A model generated the notes under the pieces. The model searched no databases. It saw only the letters and a list, made by a program, of their open reading frames with translations, and was not told the DNA's origin. Below are positions 36,863 through 62,229 of a DNA stretch of 64,000 nt, piece after piece (position 1 is the first letter of the stretch; each line of letters begins with the position of its first letter). The stretch is from Sacculina carcini (lineage: Eukaryota > Arthropoda > Thecostraca > Sacculinidae): positions 5,746,830 to 5,810,829 of the forward strand of contig OU696593.1 of assembly GCA_916048095.2 (NCBI GenBank), given 5' to 3'. Position numbers and translations under genes: made by a program.

Positions 36863-37207
36863 CTGTGCCAGTGTCTGTATGTGTCTGTCAGTGTGTGTGT
36901 ATTTGTCTGTCTGTGTGTGTATGTCGCATTATTGTGTACCTGGCCTATTCAAGTTACCCGTGGGTGCAGCAGATTGTATGCATTAAATGTATAGATATAG
37001 AGTTGGTGCATGCGTGTGCAAATTTACCATGGTGTTTACAAACATGCTCGTAGAGTAAGTTACGTTGTGGCCACCTTTGTTGTCATCGGCTGTTACTGTT
37101 GTCGTCTTGTTAATTGTTGGCTTGTGTGTGTCAGTGTGTTTGTCAGTGTATGTGTGTGTGTGTGTGGGTGTGTGTGTGTGTGTCAGTGTGTGTGTGTGTG
37201 TGTGTGT

Positions 37208-37244
<37 letters not shown>

Positions 37245-37890
37245 TGTGTGTGTGTGTGAAGTGTTGTATTATTGACCTGATGATATACATGATTCGGAAT
37301 GACATTTATCGATTGTGTCTAATCAGAGTGGTAGGGATGATAGAAGCTCTCAAGCCAATTCCACAGTCTATTTATCACATATTATGTCGGGGGAGGTGGA
37401 GGTGGTATATCTGTGTCTATATCTTGCGTTGTCTCTGTGACGTCATCAACAGTGGTCATTTGACTGGTTACGTCACCGCTGACGTCACTGGCTGTCTCAC
37501 TGGTGTGACCTGGGGTCATCGACAGGTCAAGGCCGGCCTCCAAATCTAGCACACACACACAAGTTTTATTAATTTATCAGCGCTATTGTGGAAACTGGCT
37601 AGTTGGCCCATTTAGTCCATTAGCTCCCAGTGATTTTATGTGAGATCACTCAAAAATGACCGTATTTTAGTTTGTTGTCTATATTACCACATATTTAATA
37701 ATTAGGTTAAATTTATTAGGAACCTTTTTGGTATCGAGGCAATATTCTCCACATGAAGAAATAGGTAATTTAATTTATATACAATCTTGCAAAAGTGGTT
37801 GTTTTTGATATAATTAATATAATTGTGGGAGATAATTGGTTAAGAATAAAGAGATTGAGAGATAAAAAGGGTTTAGGCAATACTACGGCA
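36271..37890. other. 3' flank of the ZCCHC14-like gene with (GT)n tracts and CRE sites
   Basis: GT runs at about 36283-36307, 36557-36660, 36762-36930 and 37120-37258. Two TGACGTCA sites (37438-37445, 37480-37487) and a TTACGTCA lie together. An AATAAA near 37846 could be a distant polyadenylation signal. No further coding exon recognised. Confidence 0.5.
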
Positions 37891-38200
37891 GAGGACTCCG
37901 TGGTATAGTGGTAGAACACCCGCCTCGCGAGCGGGTGGACCGTGGTTCACAACCCGGCGAAGGATATTTTTCTTTGGGCGAATTTTATAATCCAACAGCC
38001 CCTGTCCACCCAGCAGTAAATGGTACCAGATATCAGTCATGTGTTGTGTCATGCATTCTGGGGAGGAGACCCTCTCTAATACGCCTTCCATCCTTGTGGT
38101 GTCATAGCGTGGAGAGGGTCGGTCTTGCGGTGGTTGGGAGCACACCTATGTGTTCATAAGCTTCGGCTTCTTCCCGTGTATCAGCTGTCATTTGAGCATC
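37891..38200 (+). mobile_element. tRNA-derived SINE
   Basis: The head carries an A-box (TGGTATAGTGGTAGAA), an anticodon-arm-like CCCGCCTCGCGAGCGGG hairpin (loop centre CGC) and a damaged B-box (GGTTCACAACCC). A body follows with CCACCCAGCAGTAAATGG, TCTGGGGAGGAGACC and AAGCTTCGGCTTC. The T arm does not pair properly, so this is not a working tRNA. The end is approximate. Confidence 0.6.
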
Positions 38201-38234
38201 CTTTCACCTTTACTGGTCTAGATTATTTATATGT

Positions 38235-39991
38235 TTATCTACCTTCTGGAGGGGCGTTTTCATTGGTGATCAATGGCGCATTTTCCTCCATTTGCTCAGC
38301 AGCGTTCGAGTCCGCCACTTGCTTCGAATTTGCGCCAGTGAACGGCCACGCTATCAGATATCCAACAGTTTCTATCGTCGGAGCGTGTGCGTTTGGCACT
38401 AGCGCTTGTTGCTGTGCAGTTTGTAGCAATCGATAGAGCAGAAACAGAATCACGTGCATCACTAGAAGAACAATCACCTCCCAACGTCTGGGACGTCCGC
38501 AAGAACGGAGCGTCTTGGTCAACGCTGCCGCACAGCCCTGCCGATGAACCGACGGACTTTGCCGCTCGTCTTCCGGATCGTAAGCGTACATCACTCGTCC
38601 GGCGAATTGCTGACGACAATAGGAACTGGCTGACGGATTACAGCAACTGAACGGCAGTTCGTTGAAGAGAAGACGAGTCTCAATCTCCCACGAGAACTTG
38701 GGTCGTCCTATTAGCGCAGCCAGTTCGCGCTGGGCCTCTTGCGATCCGTACAGCCGCAACACGTATCCCGGCTGTCCGCTGCGCGAAAAATAGTCCCGCA
38801 ACGCAAGGTTGAAGTAGAAACGATGACCGTACACGGACGGCAAGAGCCAGTCGGTGAGGTACCAGTCCTTGTATCCGAACGCTCCACAACATTGCAGCCG
38901 TTGTTGCAACTTGTCAATGTGCGTCTTGATGTCGGCATTGTACAGGTAGCTCCACATGGCGTGCACAAGCTCCGCCGCATAGCCACGCTGCAAACAACAA
39001 TACCCGGGATTATTGGAGTTACGAGGATATTCCTGCAAGAGGAGAGGACGCAAATTGGAACGAAGAGCATATGATGAAGAAAGAGGGAAGGATGCCAATT
39101 TTCAACGGCCATTCATAGAGAACGAAGAAAACTCATAGGCTAGGAGCTATTCAAAATTGAAGTAAAAAAACAGAACAAAAGTATAAATACATGTATTTTG
39201 GAAAATCTGATTTAAAAACTGCAAATAGATGAGAACATGAGAGAAGAAAATAAGAGAGACGGAGAATTTAATTGGACATAATCAAGTTAAAGAAGGGAGT
39301 GACGTTGTGAAGGCAATACTGCCGACCTGACGGAGCCGTTGCGAGGAACTATGCCCCCCCTCCCCCGAAGCATCACTTGGGCCCCCATTATTAATTAAGC
39401 ACCAAATAATGAATTTATACAAAAGCTCTGGTGAAAATATCTTAGCAAAAAGGTTAAGGCTATAAATAATTAATATATGACAAATTTTTATATCATACGT
39501 GAAGCAACGGGGCCCCTCAACATTCGGGGCGCGCGGCCGGGGGGTACGGGGGGTGGTTGGAACTGCTCTGTGACCTGGTCTGTTTCGGCGGCGAAGCTGT
39601 GATTGCGTCCAGCTAGAGTGAAACCACAACACGCCACAGATACGACCAGCATTAGAAGATAGCCGTAGCCGATTTTAACGCTTCTGCGACTCTGCTCGCG
39701 ATCGCATGACACGGCTCCGATGCTCGCTAAAAGTCCCAGCAGCGCGCACGATACCGTCACGAATGTGGCCAACTTGAGGCGTTGTCGATTGCGGAGCGCG
39801 TTTCTGTACAACTCGGTGTCGTTCATCCAGTTGAGTGAGGTGATTATGTCTATGATATCAGCGTGTTTGGTCAGCTCCTTGATGAGCATTTGAACGGCCA
39901 AATGGGCCATCAACATGTTGAGGAGAACTATGATGATGCCGAATGTCTGGCGAGACGACTCGCTCATTGGTATTGGAGGTAAATATTTCAT
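38235..39991 (-). CDS. Peripherin-2/ROM1-like tetraspanin
   Basis: Two exons, 39991-39575 and 38987-38235, joined in phase 0 (GACCAG|GTCACA ... TTTGCAG|CGT), give 389 residues; human PRPH2 has 346. Peripherin/ROM tetraspanins shape photoreceptor membranes in vertebrates; invertebrate relatives have unknown roles. Three membrane spans lie in exon 1 (about residues 17-36, 73-93, 105-125). Exon 2 carries the large extracellular loop with LQCCGAFGYKDWY, LPFSCCNPSASSYC and QGCAAAL, then the fourth span (VIVLLVMHVILFLLYRLL) and a cytosolic tail. LPFSCCNPS and the CCG-x-x-G-x-x-DW pattern point to the peripherin branch rather than an ordinary tetraspanin. The residue 15 places before CCG, the partner of human Cys150, is Ala. 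A MITE adjoins the exon 1 donor. In-frame Met at 39967 is a possible alternative start. Confidence 0.87.
39331..39570 (-). mobile_element. Non-autonomous hAT (MITE), deletion derivative of the element at 41272-45023
   Basis: 240 bp with ends CGGAGCCGTTGCGAGG and (reverse complement) CAGAGCAGTTCCAACC, flanked by 8-bp duplications CGACCTGA/TGACCTGG (6 of 8 identical). Its first 150 bp match the inverted right end of the 3.75-kb hAT at 45023, and its last 60 bp match the inverted left end at 41272. It is therefore an internally deleted copy in opposite orientation. It lies in the intron of the peripherin-like gene, and its right-hand target duplication (39571-39578) spans the splice donor. Confidence 0.88.
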
Positions 39992-39999
39992 CTTTCAAT

Positions 40000-40516
40000 G
40001 GGCTGGAAAATGAAAGAACAAGATGCTTAGGAGCATTTCGGGTTTTGAACTGTGTTTTTCAGCATATTTCAGTAAGTTTCTGTTAAAAAATTACAATTCT
40101 TGGTTGTTTTTGTGTGTGTGGAAATTGTTGAAATGTATGTGGTCACGTGCTGAATTTGTTTGTGTGCCCGCAGAAATCATTTGAGGTGCTGCATGATGTT
40201 TTTTAATTATATTCAGTACATATTTCCACATTTAATTTGAAAATACCATTTCTGGCTAATTTTTACCGAATTAATTAAAATGAATTTTTCGCCTTTCGAG
40301 AATCCTTGATTTTACCCAGACAAATGCAGCATATCAAATCGAAATAAACAATCATGGTAAGATATTTACATATATTAACAAACATATCCTTCACAACTCA
40401 TTAGGGCGACCATGGGAGTTCATCAAATAATTTATTTATCCAATTGCAGTCAGTATATGAATATTAATAGCTATTTCATCTGTTGAGATTGTCATTGGCT
40501 TTGGCCCAGCTTTTCC
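40000..40516. other. Upstream region of the peripherin-like gene
   Basis: AT-rich DNA with no coding exon or repeat that I recognise. The promoter of the minus-strand tetraspanin gene should lie here. Confidence 0.35.
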
Positions 40517-40852
40517 TCAAGCTTGATGCGGCTCTGCCCAAGACGGGCGCATTTCACGAACGTTAAGGTCAAAAATATCAATAAAGGTGGATTTTCCGCT
40601 TCGTCGTAGGTACCGAAGGGCTAGAATTATTTCGACCATTGTCCGATAGAGGGCGGTGTAGTCGACAGCACAAATATCGATCGAAACGCGGTCAGTCGGT
40701 GTTGGTCGGTGTTGGTGTGCGGTGCTGCGCGCTTTTGTCGGCCCACTAACTGGGTCATCGCCTACGTACCCGGTAAGATCAGATGCCATCACTGTACTGA
40801 TACAAACCACGATCCATGTCAGGCGCTTATTGAAAACAGACCGGCAATACAA
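40517..40852 (-). CDS. Hypothetical small secreted protein
   Basis: A 111-residue frame, unrecognised. It begins with a basic stretch (MYCRSVFNKR), a hydrophobic core (LTWIVVCISTVMA) and a plausible cleavage after VMA, followed by a hydrophilic domain (SDLTGYVGDD, VSIDICAVDYTALYRTMVE, RPSWAEPHQA). Base composition is richer in GC than its surroundings, as for the real exons here. It is flanked by the peripherin-like gene and the hAT transposon. It could be a single-exon peptide precursor, a lone exon, or chance. Confidence 0.35.
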   Translation of the reverse strand: MYCRSVFNKRLTWIVVCISTVMASDLTGYVGDDPVSGPTKARSTAHQHRPTPTDRVSIDICAVDYTALYRTMVEIILALRYLRRSGKSTFIDIFDLNVREMRPSWAEPHQA

Positions 40853-41271
40853 GCTAAATATAATTAGTACACGTTTATATATTCGTATTTGGCTACGAAA
40901 ATTTCTTCTGGGATAATGAAGTTAGTTCATGTAGAAAACAGTTTGTAGCCTGTCTATATCACGTCATCACTTTATTCGAAATAATAAATCCTCATGTCTC
41001 TAGCAGAAATGTGGGCAATTTTTGAAATATTTAAATTATTACTTTTCTCCACTATTGGTGCCGTTTTTATGAGGGAAAATTTCTTTAACATTATCGCATC
41101 TTGAAAAATGTATCGAATTGCGGGTGTTGAAAGAATTTGCATTAGCTTGGAGCCCGTTTCCTGGTTACGCCCTTGCTTAAAATTAACACCAATTTCACAA
41201 GTTACACGCGACATTATATTGTGTGAATTGTAATTCTGAATTTTACTACATCTTTTGGGTGCTAACAGTAC

Positions 41272-44200
41272 CAGAGCCGTAGCAACCGCCCCCCGTACCA
41301 CCCGGCCGGGGTGGGGGGCCCGAGTGATGAGGGGCCCCCTTGCGAGAGTGTGTGTTCGAGTGTCTCGGTTATAAATTGGTTGAATTCGAATGGCATGATT
41401 CACTGTAAACACTTCACGACACAATTTCACGTAATTAATCCGAGGCGCCAGAGCGAGTGATGCGCGAGATGTTCAGGGAATTCGAACGTTTGCTTGCAGA
41501 CGATGCAGCGTTTGTGAGTGTGTGTGTGTGCATGTGTGTGTGTATACTGTACTGCTGTGGTGACTATGTAACTGGGGGAATAATGGGAAGTGTAATGGGG
41601 GCTCCGCTGACGCTTTTAGTCTTATTGGGGAACGTTCACTGAGTTAGTGTGTGTTAGTGTGAACACTGGGGCGTAGAAGCGTTGAGTTAGCGTTTTTTTT
41701 TAGTTAAGCGTTTGTTTAGGCGGCGTGAACAGTGCGTTGTTCTTGGTGTTTTTTGCTCATTCCCGCGGTGTGCATATTGAGTGTTGCGTTTATTTACTCG
41801 GTGTGATAAAGTGCGATTGTGTGATTGCGTTAAATCAATCTTTCATCCTTCATCTTCTTTTCTGCAATGGTTGTGCACGACGTGGGTGTTTCTCGAGACC
41901 GCATGCTAGTGAGTTGAGTGAATATTACTACTGGTTGCGTAATTATAGCTTTTTGTTGGATGATACCTGTAAATGGTTTAGTAAAATGTTCTGAAACTTG
42001 ATTTGTTCTATAGTTGATGTTGCAGCTGTCTTTTCTGAATTTTTCTATACCACTTGCACAAGTTCCAAGATAATTTCCACAATGATAGTACCATAACGGA
42101 ATAGGGTTCTGGCTTGCATTCGGATCTGGTGTTTGGGTTTGAGTGTTATTTTGAGTAATTAATTATGAAGAGGACATACAAGAGTGGGGCCGCTAAAAAA
42201 AGATCGCTAAGGCATCCCAAGAAGAAAAACACAAGCATCCCAAAGTTACAGCATATTTTGCACAGCCTTCATCCTCAAATGTATCCACTAAGACTAGCAC
42301 AAAATATATGGATCTGACTACAATACGTCTTACGACGACTATTTCTCCAGAGTCAACTCTCGATGTTTGCACTGACTTGGAAGAAGCAGGTGAATCTATG
42401 AATGATGCAGAAGAGCCAGTGTGCAGTGGATTTTCACCACTGGCGAATGATCCAGCAGACTGGCCTGCACCGGATCAAATTTCAGACAAGCAACGCTGTG
42501 ATATTGTCAAACGCGGTCCGCCCGTTCAAGACGAAACGTTCAGCTTTCCAGTGAATGCGTCTAAACGTCGTTTCACCGCCAGCAACTATTACCGCCAGTT
42601 ACCTAACGGCGAGAAAATGAAGCGTTCATGGCTGATGTATTCACGCAGCAGCGACAAAATCTACTGTTTCGCCTGTATGTTTTTTGGTTCAAATGACGTT
42701 CCTTTGCGCAATGGTACAGCCACATGGGAAGGACTTTCAAAAAAATTACCACAACATGAATGTGGAAAATGTCACCAAGAATCCATGAGCAAGTGGTTTG
42801 AGCTCAGATCCACAATTGAGGGTGGTACTTCTATGGATAATATAACAATGAGGAAATTCTTCAAAGATAGAGATTTCTGGCGAGATATGTTAAAGCGATT
42901 GGTGGATATTGTACTTTTCCTATCAGAGAGAAATTTAGCATTTCGTGGGACTGAAGAACATCTTGGAGCGCATTCAAATGGAAATTTTCTTGGCTTGGTT
43001 GAGCTGCCTTCAAAGTATGCCCCTATTCTTGAAAGCCTTGCTGACAGAGTTATGAACAACAAAACTCATATACATTACTTGAGTCCTGAGACACAGAATG
43101 AGCTCATTTGCATGATTGCTAAAGCAGTTGATCAGCCGAACGTAAAGGCAGTAAGAGAGGCGAAATACTATTCGCTGATTCTTGATTGCACTCCAGACGT
43201 ATCTCATAAAGAGGAAATGTCAGTCGTTCTACGATTCGTTGAATGCATGAACGGATCTAGCATCCAGATCAGGGAAGCGTTTTTTGGTTTTCTCAATGTT
43301 CACGACACAACTGGTGAGGGTTTTCTGAAGTCATTTCTTGACAAAGCTGAACAACTCAATGTCAGTATACCAGATATGAGAGGACAGGCATATGACCATG
43401 GAGCCAATATGAGCGGGAAAAACAAAGGTATGCAAGCTCGTATACTGAAAATGAATCAACGTGCATTGTTTTGTCCATGTGGCTCTCATTCATGGAACCT
43501 TGTCGTCGCCGATGCTGCTAAGTCGTCAAACTTTGTCATAAATCTGTTTGGTGTCATTAACAGATAATATGTGCTGTTTAGTTCTCCCCATCGATGGGCA
43601 ATACTAGAGAAGAAAATGCCAATTTCTCTAAAGGGACTCTCAGAAACAAGGTGGGAGTCACGAATCGAAGCAACCAAGCCGCTCCGCTACCACATGAGGG
43701 AGGTTTGTGAAGCATTGACATCGCTAAAAGAGTATGCCGTTAGTCGAAAAGATGGTATAACAGCAACGGAAGCGAGTGCACTACTCGAAACTTTGAAGAA
43801 ATGTCCCTTTCTGATCGCGATCTGCGTTTGGCATGCAATATTATTTCAAATAAATAAAACAAGCAAATTAATACAATCATCATCAACAACAATAGATGTG
43901 CTGCAGGCAGAAGTAACAGCTACTGCATCGTTTTTTGAAAAATTCAGAGAGGAAGGGTTTACTACAGCCATCCGTGTCGCATCAGAGATTGCTCAACGGT
44001 TGGACATTGAGACAATATTTCCTGAAAAAAAGAGTTCGGCGGAAAAGACAATGTTCGATTACGAATGCGAAGATGAACTACCTCTCCGCGAAGAAGAAAT
44101 TTTCAGATCTCAGTTCTTCCTAACAGTCATGGACCAAATCATATCATCTTTGAATTTTCGATTCAATCAATTGTCTGAGTGGCTGAATTTGTTTGGATTT

Positions 44201-45023
44201 CTCTACAATATGACACAGTTAAATGTGTATATCGACAACAATACGCTACTCATGCACTGTGAAAACTTCGAAAAGACGATGGGTGATATTGCATGCTTCA
44301 GAACTTGAGTTGGAGCTTCGTCGTTTCACCATTGCTGCCTGCAACAACTCTCTCACCAAACCTAGAGACTTTCTGGATTACATTTGCAGAAACAGCCTCA
44401 CTGAGATATATCCTAACACCAGTATTGTGTTAACGATTATGCTTGCAACTCCTGTAAGTGTCGCCAGTGCTGAGAGAAGCTTCAGCAGGATGAAACTGAT
44501 AAAAAACATCATGAGGTCGTCCATGTCAAATGAGCGACTGAATGCGCTAGCAATAATAGCAATTGAACTTGTTGTTGCTAAGTCTCTTGATTATGACAAA
44601 CTGGTAGACACGTTCGCTGATACTAAACTTAGGAGGAAATACTTCCATTGATGCTTAATGGACATTTACAACAATGAATGCCTGATTTTAATAGTGCAAA
44701 ACTATGCTGTGTATTGAGGTGTGATTTGTGTTGTACATTGGGCTGTGTTGTTATGCACTGTGAGAATATGATGTACAATATGCTGTGCTTAACCTATTGG
44801 TTTGTACATTAATTTAACTAACCTGACCTAATTCGTTTGCGTCTGTGTATCGGTCGCTTACTTATTTAATTTGTATATCATTTACCTTTTGGCTAAGATA
44901 TTTTACCTATGCTTGTATGATGAGTTTATGTCAAATAAATAAATTTATTATTTGCTGCTTTGTTTATAATGGGGGCCCCACGTGTTGCCTTCGGGGGGGC
45001 CATAAGTCCTCGCAACGGTTCTG
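41272..45023 (+). mobile_element. hAT DNA transposon (ZMYM1-like/TTF-finger group), inactive
   Basis: Ends CAGAGCCGTAGCAACC (41272) and, inverted, CAGAACCGTTGCGAGG (ending 45023) bound 3.75 kb containing one transposase in plus orientation. GC-rich subterminal blocks (CCCCCCGTACCACCC; GGGGGCCCCACG) lie just inside each end. The flanking 8-mers AACAGTAC and GTAATAAT do not match, so the target duplication has decayed or recombined. A 240-bp derivative lies at 39331-39570. Confidence 0.87.
42165..44651 (+). pseudogene. hAT transposase, broken by two frameshifts and one stop
   Basis: The frame starts at ATG 42165 (MKRTYKSGAAKK). It slips in an A run near 42200, continues in the frame containing 42308-43567, hits an in-frame TAA (43565-43567, just before YVLFSSPHRWAIL), runs on to about 44290, then slips to the frame ending at 44651. 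Visible: a TTF-type zinc finger (KRSWLMYSRSSDKIYCFACM), the DUF4371-like catalytic region (YYSLILDCTPDVSHKEEMS), LSETRWESRIEA, and the C-terminal hAT dimerisation domain (ASAERSFSRMKLIKN). Total intact length would be about 800 residues. The two frameshifts and the stop rule out an active enzyme unless sequencing errors explain them. Confidence 0.88.
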
Positions 45024-45165
45024 GTAATAATTATGTCATTTGTGTATATTTATTAGCTTGTTTGTATGTTTGTGAGATCAGTGTTGTGCGGGTATGTTGT
45101 TGTGGCGTGGTGGCGCGCATGTGGTCGCGTCTGCTGGCGGCCACACTCATCAACGTCTGTTAAAG

Positions 45166-59761
<14,596 letters not shown>

Positions 59762-60874
59762 GCATACGTCAAACTCAGTCACACACACGCACACACGGGC
59801 ATGTTGAAACATGTTTGAACATGTTTGAACATGTCATAGCTCGCGGGCTCAAGAAGCGGTCATACATACTACGGACCGAAATGTTGTTGAACCGGAAGTT
59901 ATCCATGCATCGCTTCTATGCGTTTTCTCATTGTCTTCTGTGGTTTGCGTATACAGAAAGTCGGTCAGCGGCTCTGAGTTTATATATATTGAATTGATGT
60001 GTATTTGGTTAAGTGTAAAATCGAGTTTGAAAATGCCATGGGCCTTTTGTCGATGTGCAGTGTTCAAAATAGCCTTGTTCACATTTTGACAGAAATCATA
60101 ATAATAATAATAATCATAATGTTACTGAAACATATCATGTCACATTTAATTGAGTTTCAACATGTACTATATACCTTGCATGCCAATATATTTCAAGTCA
60201 ATATATTTATGTACTTTTTATTTTTTACCACCAGCTCTCAAAACATACAATGCAATGCAGGCATAATCTTATTGCGCAGTCATACATTTGAAATAGCATA
60301 GCCTTGTGTTTCAATGTGTGTGCGTGTGCATGTGTGTGTGTTTTCTAATACATTTTCGACGGCGATGATTGCTAAATATAATATACAATGTGTGTTGTTT
60401 GTAAGTATTTTTAGTTTTATGCTTGTTATTCTTATGATCAATTCGGATGGTTTGAATACGAGGAGACCCCAAATCGTAATGCATTTTTGAGCAAATCAAT
60501 TCACCAACGCCCATCATACAAGTATCAGTGTGTATGGAAGTGTGTGTGTGAAAGAAAGAAAGAAATGTTCATTTTGCTCAGACTCAATAAGAGTATGGAG
60601 CACAGCTGTGCATCAAGTAACAGCGGTGTAAAAACAACAACAACAAAGCACAACATCAAAACAACAAACAATTCAATATGACATTATATATGAATCCAAA
60701 TATGCAAATTCCCAATCATAATGCAACAAATCACGTATATAACTTGAATGCTTGTTTAAGAAATCCAGCGAGATTACGCTGCTCTTGTACATTCTTTGTT
60801 TGCATCAAGTTAATGAAACCATATGTATTTGCACAATTATGAAACTTCCGTGAGATATATATTTGTCTCAGGTA
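59762..60874. other. 3' flank of the dioxygenase gene, no gene
   Basis: AT-rich DNA with AAT triplets near 60102 and short GT stretches. No coding exon seen. An ATTAAA/AATAAA-type signal cannot be fixed with confidence. Confidence 0.4.
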
Positions 60875-61937
60875 TTATATTTGTTTATTTGTACACACAA
60901 ATAGTAAATGGTACTCATCCCCCAACTTATTTGTTTCACATATTTCGCATACAATTTCGGCTCTGGGTATACCCTTGTATTTTCCCTCGTTAATTGGCAA
61001 ATGGTTGTTGCAGCTGCGTATTCTACATATGTGGATCCAACTTGTTTTAGTCATGTTCAGCAGGTACGGCTCGAGTCCATAAATCAATTTATACGTACTG
61101 TATGTCTGACAAATTGCTTTCTCCTCATGTTTGATCGCCATGTCCCAATCCACAGATCCTTAAGTGTAGTATTCACCTTTTCCGTCAATACTCTGGCTAA
61201 ACCAGCGTCCTGGCAATTCCACAGTCCCCATAATCCGCACTCAATACATATTGTTTTCATCTTATGCGTCCATTTTGAGGTGTCAATTCCGCTTTCGTCC
61301 AGTCGGTACAAATAATGATATATCAAATTTACCAATTTGTCAGTCGATCCAGACAATATACGCACCCAGAATTTATACATTCTCAATTTTATGTAAATTT
61401 CAATCGGAAATATCCCTAATTCCCCGTAGACGTATTCCACTGATGCACACTGAGGACATTCTTGAAAAATTTCATCTGCGTACTCTCTATTTCTCTAATT
61501 TGGTCGAAACCCCAGACCTCAGAAGAATATGTTAATATGGGCAGCATCATTTTGTTATATAGGTCAATTTGCATTTTAAATGGTAGGTTAAATTTTCTAC
61601 ATTTACCCAGGATCGCATACATAGACCTTTTTGCTCTCTGGATAATTTCTAGTTGTTCTTTGCGAAACGAACCATTATACTTTATATTTATGCCGAGCTA
61701 TTTGTAGTTATCGACAAATTCCAGCGGTTCTTCGTTCCATTTAAATATATAGTTATTGAAGTTCACTTTTCCTCTACTGAAAATCATAATATTTGTTTTT
61801 TTGCAATACACTGACATCCGCCATTCATTACAGTATATATATATATATATATATGTCTGAAGCGCTGTAATAATTTGGTTAATTCCTTCGTAAGTTTCGC
61901 TAATCAATACCGTATCGTCAGCGTACATCATCTCCAA
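60875..61937 (-). mobile_element. 5'-truncated, decayed LINE
   Basis: Minus-strand pieces in order: MMYADDTVLISETYEGI (61937 down), AILGKCRKFNLPFKMQIDLY and MLPILTYSSEVWGF (61622-61416), then YGELGIFPIEIYIKLRM and FWVRILSG (61440-61084), then ICETNKLGDEYHLLFVC (61153-60875). These are the YADD box and C-terminal region of an invertebrate LINE. A (TA)n expansion inside the frame (near 61835-61852) reads as Tyr-Ile repeats. Frameshifts make it inactive, and the upstream RT is replaced by a GT microsatellite. Confidence 0.82.
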
Positions 61938-61939
61938 TA

Positions 61940-62037
61940 ATTTTGTGTGAGTGTGTGTCTGTGAGTGTGTGTGTGTGTGAGTGTGATTGTGTGTATGTGT
62001 GTGTGTGCGAGTGTGTGAGTGTGTATGTGTGTGTGTG

Positions 62038-62096
<59 letters not shown>

Positions 62097-62114
62097 ATGC
62101 GAGTGTGTGAGTGT

Positions 62115-62159
<45 letters not shown>

Positions 62160-62170
62160 TGTGTGTGTCT
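61940..62170. repeat. (GT)n/(TA)n compound microsatellite
   Basis: GTGTGAGTGTG words with an internal TA run (62040-62073), at the truncated edge of the minus-strand LINE. Confidence 0.93.
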
Positions 62171-62229
62171 GTCCGACCCTCCTTGGTCCATTTTCTATCA
62201 GCTACTACTCGGCGACCACTTAGCTTACC

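Noticed and set aside
37891..37975. Functional tRNA-Ala or tRNA-Gly gene
   Set aside because: The T arm has mismatches (GTTCACAAC loop) and a SINE body follows.
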